Assembly: GCA_019918135.1 (NCBI GenBank) | Contig: WBZZ01005849.1 | Coordinates: forward strand, 239,501 to 303,500 | Length of the DNA stretch: 64,000 bases | Direction of reading: 5' to 3' | From: Paulinella micropora | Lineage: Eukaryota; Cercozoa; Imbricatea; Euglyphida; Paulinellidae | Shown: positions 26,884 to 36,719 of the stretch, in pieces | Layout: each line of letters starts with the position of its first letter | How positions within the stretch are numbered: position 1 is the stretch's first letter | Program-made: the position numbers and the translations under genes | Notes under the pieces: model-generated | What the model saw: only the letters and a program-made list of their open reading frames with translations | What the model was told of the DNA's origin: nothing | Database searches by the model: none

Positions 26884-29261
26884 TTAGGGTGGGCACCACG
26901 TCGGGTGGCAAACTCTTACTTCCACTGTAGGCACATAGGCCACTGCCCTGAAGGCATTGCTGGCAGCACAACCCGTCTGGCCCGTGGGCAGCTTATAGAA
27001 CATCAAGGGAATGATGAGCTTATAACGCAGGTAGTACTGATAAGGCGTAGTAAATTCTAAATCAGAAAATTGACTGCAGTAGGCGCTGGTGCCAGTATTT
27101 ACGTTTACACCGCTCAAGTCCACATTTGTATTGGGGTAGTATCTGATATAGTTCCAATTGGTGCCATCGTTAGAACCCGCTACGTACAGCGCCGCGGGGC
27201 CCGCGTATTCGCGGCTGCCTCCCGGCACCGTGGAGCAAAGGTAGATGGTGGAAATCCTGGCAGCGGTAGTTGCTGATTGTAAGTACAGCGCCTGTCCCGT
27301 CACGGAACTCGGGACACCGTTCGGTACACTAAGGATTGTGTGTGCTGTTTTGCTCGTTTGGCAATAAAACAAGTTTCTGGCGGTGTCGGACGTATACAGG
27401 GTGACATAGTCGCTGGTAGTAGTGCTTGTGTAGCTAGTGGTTGGCACAGTTTGCATCAACAAAATTGGTAGATGCAGTTATGCTCCAGCCCGTGTTGGCG
27501 TTAGAGTTGACACCGGTGCTGAACATGATTGTGATAAAATAGTTGATGGCGCAGGACCGCGATGGCGTAATCGACACGGTTGGCGTCCTGGAACTGGTCA
27601 GCGTCACGGTCGGCGACATGGTCGGCGTCACGGTCGGCGTCACGGAAATCGTCGCCGTCACGGAGATCGTGGCCGTCGCCGACGTTGAGCTAGTCACCGA
27701 GAGGCTAGGGGTCAGGCTAGGCGAGCCTGTCAGTGTTTGCGAAATGGTCGGCGTCGGCGTGGCCGAGCGCGTGGGCGAGCTGGAGGCAGTGGAGGACACG
27801 GAGCTAGACAGAGACGGAGAGCTCGACCGGGAAAGCGATCCCGTCAGCGACGCCGAGCTGGACACCGACACCGAGCTGGTCACCGACGCTGAGCTGGACA
27901 CTGACGTCGAGCCGGTCACCGAGGCTGAGCTGGACACCGACACTGAGCCGGTCACCGAGGCTGAGCTGGACACCGACACTGAGCCGGTCACCGAGGCTGA
28001 GCTGGACACCGACACTGAGCTGGTCACCGAGGGCGAGCTGGACAGGGATACCGAGCTGGTCGCCGAGGGCGAGCTGGACAGGGATACTGAGCTGGTCACC
28101 GACGCTGAGCTGGACACTGACGTCGAGCCGGTCACCGAGGCTGAGCTGGACACCGACACTGAGCCGGTCACCGAGGTTGAGCTGGACACCGACACTGAGC
28201 TGGTCACCGAGGGCGAGCTGGACAGGGACACCGAGGGCGTGCAGGTTACTGACGCGGAGCTTGCGCACGCCCGGGGGGCCTGCCTCTCGCTAAGCGCGGA
28301 GCCCCGCAGCAGCCCTTGGCAGAAGGCCGAGGTGGCCTGCGGGTCCATGGGCGCTACTGTCCAGTTGCTCAGGTCCGGAACCAGCGCCGGCGCGCCGGAC
28401 AGCATGCCGCTGGCTTCTCGCAGGCTGTCTGGCCTCCAGTGAGACAGATCCGCCCCGAGCAGCGACGCGCCCGCAAACATGCCGCTGGCGTTCACGACCC
28501 GCGACATGTTCCAGCTGGCCAGCCCAGGCAGCGAAGTGGCCTGGGTGCCGCGGAACATGTACGCCGTGTCTAGCACGCGCGACAGGTCCCAGCTCGTGAC
28601 GTTGGCAAACTTGAGGCACGGCAAGTCCGCAAAGGCCGCGCGCGTGCTGGCCAGCGATGCAGACAACTGCAGATTCGAGACGTCGAAGCACGCGGCCCGC
28701 GACAGCCCCGCGAAGCTGAAGGCCAGGCTCTGCAAGCCCGTCGTGTCCAGCTGGTCCAGGGGCCCACTCCAACTCGGTTTCGCCGTAGAAGTGTTGCCCC
28801 GTCTCGGCCGCGAGCCGCAGCCCGCCCCACTGCAGCACCTTGCGCAAGGCTACCCGGCCGCCGCCGCCGTGTTGGGCCCGCCAATCCAAGGTCATAGCCC
28901 AAGCCGGCAGCCGGCCGCGCACTACCACCAAGAACACACCACCGTCGGTAAAGGTGTGGCTGCATGGCCCCAACAGCGCACTGCACTGCTGCGCAGCCCC
29001 TCCCTGCTCCCAGAAAACCTCCCACACACCGGTGGCTGTCGTGCGGCGGCGCCGCCTGGTATCCATAGCGGCCCCGTTGGCGCCGGCGGCCGGCAGCGTC
29101 CAGTTGTCGCCCGCCGCGCTCACCGACAGCTCCAGCACCAGGTCGCCGGGCTTAGCCGACGAGGGGTCATACGGGCAATACGCGCGCAACAGCAACGGCA
29201 GCAAGGCCGCTAGCAACACGCGCGGCCACCCTGGAACTAGGTTCAACTGTATCATCCTCAT
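26884..29261 (-). pseudogene. DUF285 surface adhesin, copy 1 (looks broken)
   Basis: One gene of the adhesin family covered by overlapping open readings; it looks broken in about two places. Parts in order: signal peptide (WPRVLLAALLPLLLRAYC), PKD-like domain (DLVLELSVSAAGDNW ... SHTFTDGGVFLVVV), DUF285 block (NVTSWDLSRVLDTAYMF, LASWNMSRVVNASGMF, ADLSHW), a long SVSVSSS/SASVTGS stalk ending in TPTVSIT-type repeats, then a ~190-residue Cys-containing domain (TILSVPNGVPSSVTGQ, YVAGSNDGTNWNYIRYYP) of discoidin-like character. The N-terminal ~500 bp and the leader are almost identical to the gene starting at 35564, so the two separated recently. Confidence 0.7.
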
Positions 29262-29296
29262 CCACTAGCGCTTTTAATGTAGATATATTGCGAGAT

Positions 29297-29310
29297 GTAC
29301 CCCAGCCCCT
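29297..29310 (-). promoter_or_regulatory. adhesin promoter element (copy 1)
   Basis: Minus-strand GGGGCTGGGGTACA about 36 nt upstream of the adhesin ATG, followed by ATATATC closer to the gene. The same element precedes the genes at 35564 and 39848 and the relic near 36372. Confidence 0.6.
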
Positions 29311-29443
29311 CTCCACACACACCGGCGCCGGGGGAGGGGTTGAAAGGACCAGTGTGGCAGAAGGGGCGAGAAGAATACAGGGCCCGGCGACCTGGTTTAT
29401 ATTTTTTAATAACTATTAAATGGGGCGTATCTTGGCTTGCTAC

Positions 29444-31180
29444 TCACCGAAAAACAGTAGTGACCGTGGGGTTATACCACGTCACAAGATGCTGGCTAGT
29501 ACTATCGTACAAAGACCAGCGCAACGTAGCGCTGTGCTTGAGGATAGTGAAACCATTAAAAAAGTGCCAGGTCATGTAACTCGGGACAAGACCGTTGGCG
29601 CTGCACCGGACTATGGTCGAAGCTTGGTCCACGTTACCACCGGGGTGCGCATTGTGCAGGCAGTAGCCCCCGTCGCCTAACAGCGGAAACCGGAGGAGGG
29701 TTCGCCCAGCGCTTGCCTTCCACAGCACGTTGGCTCCGAGCGAAGAACAGGCGGACGCAGTCACTGTGCCGCCGGTATTGGCCGTCATGCACCAGTTGTT
29801 GCTGGTCAGCTGGAAGGCTATCGCGTCCAGCGGGTCCCAGCGGCTGAACAGCACGGGCCCGGAACCGACGCCGATGGTAGTTACGGTTGTGTACAGGCCC
29901 AGCTGGTTGTCTTCGGTATTCATATACAACGCGAGGTTCGCGTTGCTTTGGATGGTCTGCGCGGTCGCGTTGTACGTCCAGAGCTGCGTCGTGTCCGTCA
30001 GCGTCGTGACCTGGCGCAGCATCACGCCGTAGCGCATGCCGCCGGCCCAGCCGGTCCAGGTGGGCCTGTCACAGCAATAGCTCAGCGCCCAGTCCCGGCG
30101 GGGTAGGTACAGGATGCGCCCGGCGTCCCAGACGAAGGGCGCGGGCTGCCAGCACGCCTCGGGGCTGAACGCCAGCGCCACCTCGCCGCCGTTCACGAAG
30201 CTCGCGTCCGCCGCTGGGCCGGCACAGAAGTTATCCCCCAGCCTATACAAATGGAAGGGCGAGAACTGTACGGCTGGGTACGTTACCGTGAGGTTAGCAG
30301 CGCTCGACCACGACACGAGCAGGCCGTTGGTCGTCGTGTTCAGGTACGCGCGCCGGCCGGACCACACGTGCAGCAGCTGGCCGGAGCTCTCGACCCGCCA
30401 GCGCAGGGCGTCCGGCCGCAGGCTGACGCTGTCGCAGGAGGCCACGTACGAGGCTAGCTGTTGTTGGCCGCAGTCGCCGCTGCAGGGCGCGTAGTTGTTG
30501 GCCAGGCAGTAGTCGCCGGGCCCCCGGAACGGCAGGCGGAGCCTGCCGCCGGAAAAGGCCAGCAGGTTGTTAGCGTTCTGCGTGCAGGTAGTAAACAGGG
30601 ACAGCGTGGGGGGGTCCGAGCCGTTCTCTGCGTGCACGCAGTAGCTGCCACTGCCGAGCTGCAACATGGTCGTAGCAAAAGCCGGCGGTACGCCCAGGCC
30701 CAGCACACCCACGGCCGCCGCATCGTTGCCGCCGTAGACGCCGAGCATGTTGTCCTGGGCGTTGAGGTAGCCCCCACCAGGAAACAGCGCGCTGGGAAAG
30801 TTGCTCCGCAGGGTCCAGTTCGAGCCACCTACGGCGCTCGGGGTCCACTGCGCGATAGTATAGTCCGTAAGCTCCTGCCAGTGCTGCAGCCTGGCCTGGT
30901 AGCGCGACGTAGAGTTTGTGACGGCCCAGGTGTTGGTCCAGGGGTTCGTCCAGTCCTGCACCAGGGTCCACCTGGGGTCGGGCTTGTACAGCACGTACAG
31001 CCCCTGGAACAGGACAAAGAGCGGGGGCAGCGAGCAGGCCCCGGGCGTGAAGCGCAGAGTGCTCTGCACGGCCTGGCCACGGAAGTTCAGCCTAAGGTCC
31101 GTGAGTTCAGCATAAGTAACGGCCTGCGTGTAGACCGACTCAAACACCCACCGGTACACCTTGAAGGAGGAGGCAATCAC
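29444..31180 (-). CDS. ricin-like/beta-trefoil surface protein part
   Basis: 578-residue open reading without its own signal peptide. It has repeated modules, each built as VLFQGLYVLYKPDPRWTL or ILYLPRRDWALSYC, then a W-rich strand, then GGYLNAQDNMLGVYG / LALYMNTEDNQLGLY, then a Cys-containing segment such as NNWCMTANTGGTVTAS and GDGGYCLHN. The last resemble the QxW-type strands of ricin-B lectin beta-trefoils. FHLYRLGDNFCAGP repeats a motif also present in the adhesin at 31815-35564, whose C-terminus it seems to continue on the same strand. It is best read as the far C-terminal, glycan-binding-like part of that very long gene, which looks broken about twice. Confidence 0.55.
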   Translation of the reverse strand: MIASSFKVYRWVFESVYTQAVTYAELTDLRLNFRGQAVQSTLRFTPGACSLPPLFVLFQGLYVLYKPDPRWTLVQDWTNPWTNTWAVTNSTSRYQARLQHWQELTDYTIAQWTPSAVGGSNWTLRSNFPSALFPGGGYLNAQDNMLGVYGGNDAAAVGVLGLGVPPAFATTMLQLGSGSYCVHAENGSDPPTLSLFTTCTQNANNLLAFSGGRLRLPFRGPGDYCLANNYAPCSGDCGQQQLASYVASCDSVSLRPDALRWRVESSGQLLHVWSGRRAYLNTTTNGLLVSWSSAANLTVTYPAVQFSPFHLYRLGDNFCAGPAADASFVNGGEVALAFSPEACWQPAPFVWDAGRILYLPRRDWALSYCCDRPTWTGWAGGMRYGVMLRQVTTLTDTTQLWTYNATAQTIQSNANLALYMNTEDNQLGLYTTVTTIGVGSGPVLFSRWDPLDAIAFQLTSNNWCMTANTGGTVTASACSSLGANVLWKASAGRTLLRFPLLGDGGYCLHNAHPGGNVDQASTIVRCSANGLVPSYMTWHFFNGFTILKHSATLRWSLYDSTSQHLVTWYNPTVTTVFR

Positions 31181-31306
31181 GTACGGCGTGAAGCTCCTGA
31201 TCTCGCCCGGAGTGCTCCAAGCAGGCTCGTCCCCGGAGCCGGACCCGTCGCCGCTGCGGTACAGCAGGGTCCAGGCCGTGGGCGAGTCGCTGGCCTGCGC
31301 GGACCC

Positions 31307-31939
31307 TCACACCGCCAACCGCTTGGGGTACGCGGAAGCGGCGGCGGATAACGGGGTCGCCTGGATGGAGAAGCTGTACAGAACCATCGGTGTGCTCCCC
31401 ACCCATCTGACTTGCAACCACTCGCCTGGGATCCCATTAGTGGTCTGCGAGAAGCTTGGGGGGTTGTAAGCCCCGCTGGGGCTCAGGTAGCTGTTGGGGG
31501 CCGACCGCCACGACAGGCTGCTGCTGCTGTCGAACGCTCGATAGGCCTCGCTCGTATAATCATAGGCGCTCGACCTCGCCAGGTTCCACAGGCCGCTGTG
31601 TTGGGTGTTGCTGCTGCTGTAGGTGGGAAAAGTGTACAAGCTGCCCGCGTTGCCGAGCCCCGCGTTCGGCAGCGGCTCGGCGCAGTAGCCGTCCGAGGGT
31701 CGGTACAGGTGGAACCCGGCGCGCCGCGGGTGCAGGTTGTCTGCAAAGGTGCCGACGTTGCTGGCGTAGCCGCCGGAGGTCCAGTAGACGTAGTGGCCGT
31801 TGGCATTGACGTAGCTAGCGTACGAAGAACCCGTCGGTCCGTTGGCTTCCGTGATCCAAACGGTCGTCGACGACACGCGCCACTGCAGGTTCGTCGGTTT
31901 GAGGCTGACGGAGTTGCACCTGACTAGCGTCGAGGCCAC
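31307..31939 (-). CDS. surface-protein middle part (discoidin-like)
   Basis: A 210-residue open reading between two larger readings of the same strand and family. It contains FHLYRPSDGYCAEPLP, the recurring module start, and SSLSWRSAPNSYLSPS plus PGEWLQVRWVGSTPMVLYSFS, which fits an F5/8-type C (discoidin) beta-barrel: Trp-Arg loop, then LQVRW strand. It is very likely part of the same long adhesin as its neighbours, not a separate gene. Confidence 0.45.
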   Translation of the reverse strand: MASTLVRCNSVSLKPTNLQWRVSSTTVWITEANGPTGSSYASYVNANGHYVYWTSGGYASNVGTFADNLHPRRAGFHLYRPSDGYCAEPLPNAGLGNAGSLYTFPTYSSSNTQHSGLWNLARSSAYDYTSEAYRAFDSSSSLSWRSAPNSYLSPSGAYNPPSFSQTTNGIPGEWLQVRWVGSTPMVLYSFSIQATPLSAAASAYPKRLAV

Positions 31940-34900
31940 TTGGGCCCCACCGCAGGTACCGCAGCCCGTGGGGTACGCGTTGTGCAGAGCCGCCGTCGCC
32001 TACGTGCGCGAACCGCAGCGTGCTGCTGGTGTAGCCCGAGTAGCTGAGCATGTTGTTGGGGGAGGGCGTACAGCCGCCCCCGATCAGACCGAGCGGTCGG
32101 TACGGGTAGCCGTTGATGTCTAAGCCGTCTTTGACGTTGAGGCACAGCACGCCGTTGTTGGTGAGCTGCAGCAGCGTGTAGTTGAAGGCGAAGCCCGCGC
32201 ACAGGCCCACGGCGCCCGCGCTGGAGGCGGCCGCCACACCATACACGCTGACCCGGTTGTCGTCGGTGTTCAGAAAGCCGCCGCCGGGGTACGAGGCGTG
32301 CGCGTTCTGGGACTGCAGACGCCCGGTGCCCCCGTCCCAGCTCCACTGCTGCGAGACGGTGGAAACCTCAGACATGAGGCGCAGCTGCGCCGCAAAACGC
32401 GTGGTTGACGTGCCCGCGGCCCACGTGTTGGTCCACGAGTTGGACCAGTCGTTGGTCAGCGCCCAGCTGGCGTTCGGCACGTACACCAGTTGTTTGCCAC
32501 TGAACACAAACAGTGGTTCCCGGGCGCAAGCCTCGGGGCTCAGTTGCAGCTGGACGCCCAAGCCCGCGTCGAAGACTGCCCCGGTGACCGGCTCGGCGCA
32601 GAACTTGTCCGACGGCCTGAACAGGTGGAGGGGCGTGGCGCAGCTGTAGGCGTCCTGGTTGTCGGGCAACGCGCAAGCCTGGCCGCCCGTACACGTGGTT
32701 ATGTTCAAGCACGCGCCCGGGTTGTTGAGCCGGAAGCTGAACAACCGCACACCGGAGTAGCTCGCCGTGGCTCTCAATTCTAGGTAGAGCTTGTTGAAGG
32801 TGATGTCGGCAGTCGGGGGTGAGTACCTGGGTAGCGATTGGGTGGCCAGGCTCGTGCTCGAGGCGAAGCTCGACAACGCTCCCTCCGAGATGACCTGCAA
32901 GGCGCCGGCGTCCAGCGCGATGGACACCACCAGGTAGCCAGTGTTTATGCCATCCAAAGGGTCTCTCATCCCGGTCACCTGCGTGTCGTACGCTAGTCCC
33001 TTCTTAAGCAGCAGTTTCTGCGAGAACGTGTGCACTATTCGGACCCAATCAGTGCCCGCGACGGGTGCGTAGAGTTTGGTGTATTTGCCAATGGCACCGT
33101 CCCAGCCCCCTGTCGCTACCGAGTAAGCACCGGCGAAGGCGCTGAGGTTCCAGTAATCACCGAAGCTGAATTCGGGCAGGACGTAGTCGCGCGCACAGCC
33201 GCTCCCGGTGTACGGCGGGAACGACTGCGGCCAGCAGTTGCAGGTGTAGCTGCCGTAGGTGTTGGTGCAGTCCCCCCACCGGCAGTACCCCAGCGCGCAC
33301 TCGTCGGTGTCGGGAGACGGGGATGGCGTCACAGACCGGGATGGCGTCACAGATATCGTGGGCGTCTGCGTGGGCGTCACAGACACGGTCGGCGTCATAG
33401 ATTTCGTCAAAGAGATTGTGGGCGTCACAGATATCGTCGCGGACGGCGTCGGCGGACCTGCGATGCACACCGGCACATCCAGTGTGACCCGCATGTCGCC
33501 CAAATACACAAACTTCTCACAGGCGGCGACGGAGAAGCTGTAGAGCAAATAGTTCCTGATCACGACGAAGCGGCAGGCATTATAATCTTGCGTTAGGCTC
33601 AAGCTTGCAGTTTGGGTCTGCCCGGCGCTCCAGCTGCTCCAAGTGCCGCTCGTGCCCACGTACGTCCAGTTCAGGCCCAGGTCCGTGGAGCCTAGCACCG
33701 CCAATTCCGACACTGCGCCGACCGTGTTACACGTACCCGGGCAACCATTGATAGGGTTGGAGTATGTATTGCGCGCACTACTCACGCCCACTGACAAGAG
33801 CCGCGCAAAGCTGCCTAGCGACTGACTTACTTGCAGGTAATCGCCGACGTAGTTTGTACCGCCCGCCACGGTCACGGGGGCAGTCGCAGTGTTGCTACAC
33901 ACATTGTTGCTGAGGGTTGTGCCGTAGAGCAACGACGACTTCCAGGACGTGGTAGCACTATTGTCCGTAGCGGAGCTAGCACTGGCCCCGCTGCTGATGG
34001 TCACGGCCCAGCCATACAGCTCGTTAGGTGACGTGAGCGTGCGTGTGCCGGCCTGGACATAGCCTGCATTGCACGTGCAAGTGTAGCTGCCATAGGTATT
34101 GACGCAGAATCCGTTGGCCCCGCAGCCACCATTGTCCGGGCGGGTGCACTCATTGAGGTCCGGCGACGCGGACAGCGACACGGACGGCGACACGGACGGA
34201 GTCACGGACGGGGTCACAGATATGGTGGGTGTCACGGAAATCGTGGGCGTCACCGACGCCGAGCTGGACAAGGACAGTGAGCTGGTAACCGAGGGGCTCG
34301 GTGTTAGGCTACGCGAGCTTGTCAGTGTCTGTGAATTGGCCGGCGTTGGTGTGGCCGAGCGCGTGGGCGAGCTGGTAGACGTCATTGAGCTGGACTCTGA
34401 GGGCGAGCTGGTCACAGACGCTGAGCTGGACAGGGACACCGATCTGGTCACCGACGTTGAGCTGGACACTGACGTCGAGCCGGTCACCGAGGCTGAGCTG
34501 GTCACCGAGGCTGAGCTGGACAAGGTCACCGAGGGCGTGCAGGTTACTGACGCGGAGCTTGCGCACGCCCGGGGGGCCTGCCTCTCGCTAAGCGCGGAGC
34601 CCCGCAGCAGCCCTTGGCAGAAGGCCGCGGTGGCTTGCGGGTCCATGGGCGCTACCGTCCAGTTGCTCAGGTCCGGCACCAGCGCCGGCGCGCCGGACAG
34701 CATGCCGCTGGCTTCTCGCAGGCTGCCTGGCCTCCAGCGAGACAAGTCCGCCCCGAGCAGCGACGCGTCCGCAAACATGCCGCTGGCGTTCATGACCCGC
34801 GACATGTTCCAGCTGGCCAGCCCGGGCAGCGCAGTGGCCTGCGTGCCGCGGAACATGTACGCCGTGTCTAGCACGCGCGACAGGTCCCAGCTCGTGACAT

Positions 34901-35564
34901 TGGCAAACTTGAGGCACGGCGAGTCCGCAAAGGCCGCGCGCGTGCTGGTCAGCGACGCAGACAACTGCAGACCCGACACGTCGAAGCACGCGGCCCGCGA
35001 CAGCCCCGCGAAGCTGAAGGCCAGGCTCTGCAAACCCGTCGTGTCCAGCTGGTCCAGGGGCGGCAGCCACTCCAGCGCCGTTTCGCCGTAGAAGTGTTGC
35101 CCCGTCTCGGCCGCGAGCCGCAGCCCGCCCCACTGCAACACTTTGCGCAAAGCTACCCGGCCGCCGCCGCCGTACTGGGCCCGCCAATCCAAGGTCATAG
35201 CCCAAGCTGGCAGCCGGCCGCGCACTACTACCAAGAACACGCCCCCGTCGGTAAAAGTGTGGCTGCACGGCCCCAACAGCGCACTGCACTGCTGCGCAGC
35301 CCCTCCCTGCTCCCAGAAAACCTCCCACACACCGGTGGCTGTCGTGCGACGGCGCCGCCTGGTTGCCATAGCGGCCCCGTTGGCGCCGGCGGCCGGCAGC
35401 GTCCAGTTGTCGCCCGCCGCGCTCACCGACAGCTCCAGCACCAGGTCGCCGGGCTTAGCCGACGAGGGGTCATACGGGCAATACGCGCGCAACAGCAACG
35501 GCAGCAAGGCCGCTAGCAACACGCGCGGCCACCCTGGAACTAGGTTCAACTGTATCATCCTCAT
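31815..35564 (-). CDS. large modular DUF285 adhesin, copy 2
   Basis: 1249 residues. Signal peptide 1-29; PKD-like domain ~35-130; DUF285 block ~160-325 (WLPPLDQLDTTGLQS, SWDLSRVLDTAYMF, SWNMSRVMNASGMF); Ser/Thr stalk ~335-480; calcium-binding EGF-like module (DLNECTRPDNGGC, GSYTCTCNAGY); discoidin-like domain ~510-700 (TDNSATTSWKSS, YLQVSQSLGSFARL, VVIRNYLLYSF); a second Ser/Thr-Pro linker (ISVTPTISLTKS); a second EGF (DECALGYCRWGDC); a jelly-roll-like region; then ricin-like modules with HLFRPSDKFCAEP. This architecture indicates a secreted or surface glycan/cell-binding protein. There is no C-terminal membrane anchor within this reading. Further modules continue on the same strand to 29444. 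Confidence 0.75.
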   Translation of the reverse strand: MRMIQLNLVPGWPRVLLAALLPLLLRAYCPYDPSSAKPGDLVLELSVSAAGDNWTLPAAGANGAAMATRRRRRTTATGVWEVFWEQGGAAQQCSALLGPCSHTFTDGGVFLVVVRGRLPAWAMTLDWRAQYGGGGRVALRKVLQWGGLRLAAETGQHFYGETALEWLPPLDQLDTTGLQSLAFSFAGLSRAACFDVSGLQLSASLTSTRAAFADSPCLKFANVTSWDLSRVLDTAYMFRGTQATALPGLASWNMSRVMNASGMFADASLLGADLSRWRPGSLREASGMLSGAPALVPDLSNWTVAPMDPQATAAFCQGLLRGSALSERQAPRACASSASVTCTPSVTLSSSASVTSSASVTGSTSVSSSTSVTRSVSLSSSASVTSSPSESSSMTSTSSPTRSATPTPANSQTLTSSRSLTPSPSVTSSLSLSSSASVTPTISVTPTISVTPSVTPSVSPSVSLSASPDLNECTRPDNGGCGANGFCVNTYGSYTCTCNAGYVQAGTRTLTSPNELYGWAVTISSGASASSATDNSATTSWKSSLLYGTTLSNNVCSNTATAPVTVAGGTNYVGDYLQVSQSLGSFARLLSVGVSSARNTYSNPINGCPGTCNTVGAVSELAVLGSTDLGLNWTYVGTSGTWSSWSAGQTQTASLSLTQDYNACRFVVIRNYLLYSFSVAACEKFVYLGDMRVTLDVPVCIAGPPTPSATISVTPTISLTKSMTPTVSVTPTQTPTISVTPSRSVTPSPSPDTDECALGYCRWGDCTNTYGSYTCNCWPQSFPPYTGSGCARDYVLPEFSFGDYWNLSAFAGAYSVATGGWDGAIGKYTKLYAPVAGTDWVRIVHTFSQKLLLKKGLAYDTQVTGMRDPLDGINTGYLVVSIALDAGALQVISEGALSSFASSTSLATQSLPRYSPPTADITFNKLYLELRATASYSGVRLFSFRLNNPGACLNITTCTGGQACALPDNQDAYSCATPLHLFRPSDKFCAEPVTGAVFDAGLGVQLQLSPEACAREPLFVFSGKQLVYVPNASWALTNDWSNSWTNTWAAGTSTTRFAAQLRLMSEVSTVSQQWSWDGGTGRLQSQNAHASYPGGGFLNTDDNRVSVYGVAAASSAGAVGLCAGFAFNYTLLQLTNNGVLCLNVKDGLDINGYPYRPLGLIGGGCTPSPNNMLSYSGYTSSTLRFAHVGDGGSAQRVPHGLRYLRWGPSGLDASQVQLRQPQTDEPAVARVVDDRLDHGSQRTDGFFVR

Positions 35565-35598
35565 CCACTAGCGCTTTTAATGTAGATATATTGCGAGA

Positions 35599-35612
35599 TG
35601 TACCCCAGCCCC
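35599..35612 (-). promoter_or_regulatory. adhesin promoter element (copy 2)
   Basis: Minus-strand GGGGCTGGGGTACA 35 nt upstream of the adhesin ATG at 35564, with ATATATC between. The flanking ~300 bp are nearly identical to those upstream of copy 1. Confidence 0.6.
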
Positions 35613-35689
35613 TCTCCACACACACTGGCGCCGGGGGAGGGGTTGAAAGGACCAGTGTGGCAGAAGGGGCGAGGGAAGAGAAGAATACA

Positions 35690-36390
35690 GGGCCCGGCGA
35701 CCTGGTTTCTATTTTTTAATAACTATTAAATGGGGCGTATCTTGGCTTGCTACTCACCGAAAAACAGTAGTGACCGTGGGGTTATACCACGTCACAAGAT
35801 GCTGGCTAGTACTATCGTACAAAGACCAGCGCAACGTAGCGCTGTGCTTGAGGATAGTGAAACCAGTAAAAAAGTGCCAGGTCATGTAACTCGGGGCTGA
35901 ACGCCAGCGCCACCTCGCCGCCGTTCACGAAGCTCGCGTCCGCCGCTGGGCCGGCACAGAAGTTATCCCCCAGCCTATACAAATGGAAGGGCGAGAACTG
36001 TACGGCTGGGTACGTTACCGTGAGGTTAGCAGCGCTCGACCACGACACGAGCAGGCCGTTGGCCGTCGTGTTCAGGTACGCGCGCCGGCCGGACCACACG
36101 TGCAGCAGCTGGCCGGAGCTCTCGACCCGCCAGCGCAGGGCGGCAGCCACTCCAACGCGGTCTCGCCGTAGAAGTGTTGCCCCGTCTCGGCCGCGCACTA
36201 CCACCAAGAACACGCCACCGTCAGTAAAGGTGTGGCTGCACGGCCCCCGCAGCGCGCTACACTGCTGCGCGGCCCCTCCCGGCGACCGGCAGCGTCCAGT
36301 TGTCGCCCGCCGCTCGCACAGACAGCTCCAGCACCAGGTCGCCGGCCGTAGCCACAGAGGGGTCATACGGGCAATACGCGTGCAACAGCA
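35690..36390 (-). pseudogene. chimeric adhesin relic, copy 3
   Basis: A shortened copy of the adhesin family. Its distal 190 bp are almost identical to the 3' end of the ricin-like gene at 29.4 kb, its middle matches the FHLYRLGDNFCAGP and GQLLHVWSGRRAYLN modules, and its start matches the leader and PKD-like domain of the other copies. Domains normally kilobases apart are therefore side by side. It looks like the product of unequal recombination between adhesin genes and is broken or much reduced. High identity to its sources means it is young. Confidence 0.65.
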
Positions 36391-36421
36391 TCCACATCTC
36401 TTTTCTGTAGATATCGCTAGC

Positions 36422-36435
36422 TGTACCCCAGCCCC
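36422..36435 (-). promoter_or_regulatory. adhesin promoter element (relic copy)
   Basis: Minus-strand GGGGCTGGGGTACA retained upstream of the chimeric relic, about the usual distance from where its N-terminal coding similarity begins. Confidence 0.45.
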
Positions 36436-36719
36436 CCTCCCCCATACTGGCGCTGGGTAGAGGGGGGTGGGGAAGGGAGAAGGTGAAGGTGTAGAAGGAG
36501 GGCGCGGGGGGGGGGGGGGGGACTGAGTTAGTTTTTTGAATCTTTTAATAATTTTTTAACTGGAGGAGGAAAAGGAAGGGCGCGACTTGCCAGTCGCGCC
36601 ACAGATTTTTTTTTAGTTCTAGATTTCTGTGCGATTACCAATTGGGCATGTAGAACAGGCACCCATACACTGGCGCGGAACTAGTTTGGCTACCCCAAGT
36701 GCCTAGAAAGTCTGTAGGG

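Noticed and set aside
27543-28442. Long plus-strand reading rich in TDTELDTDTEL
   Set aside because: Antisense of the Ser-rich stalk of the adhesin; the same shadow appears opposite every stalk (also 34.1-35.1, 38.1-39.1 and 41.6-42.35 kb).
30461-31351. 296-codon plus-strand reading
   Set aside because: Antisense of the ricin-like modules; Val/Gly/Arg/Ala-rich shadow composition.
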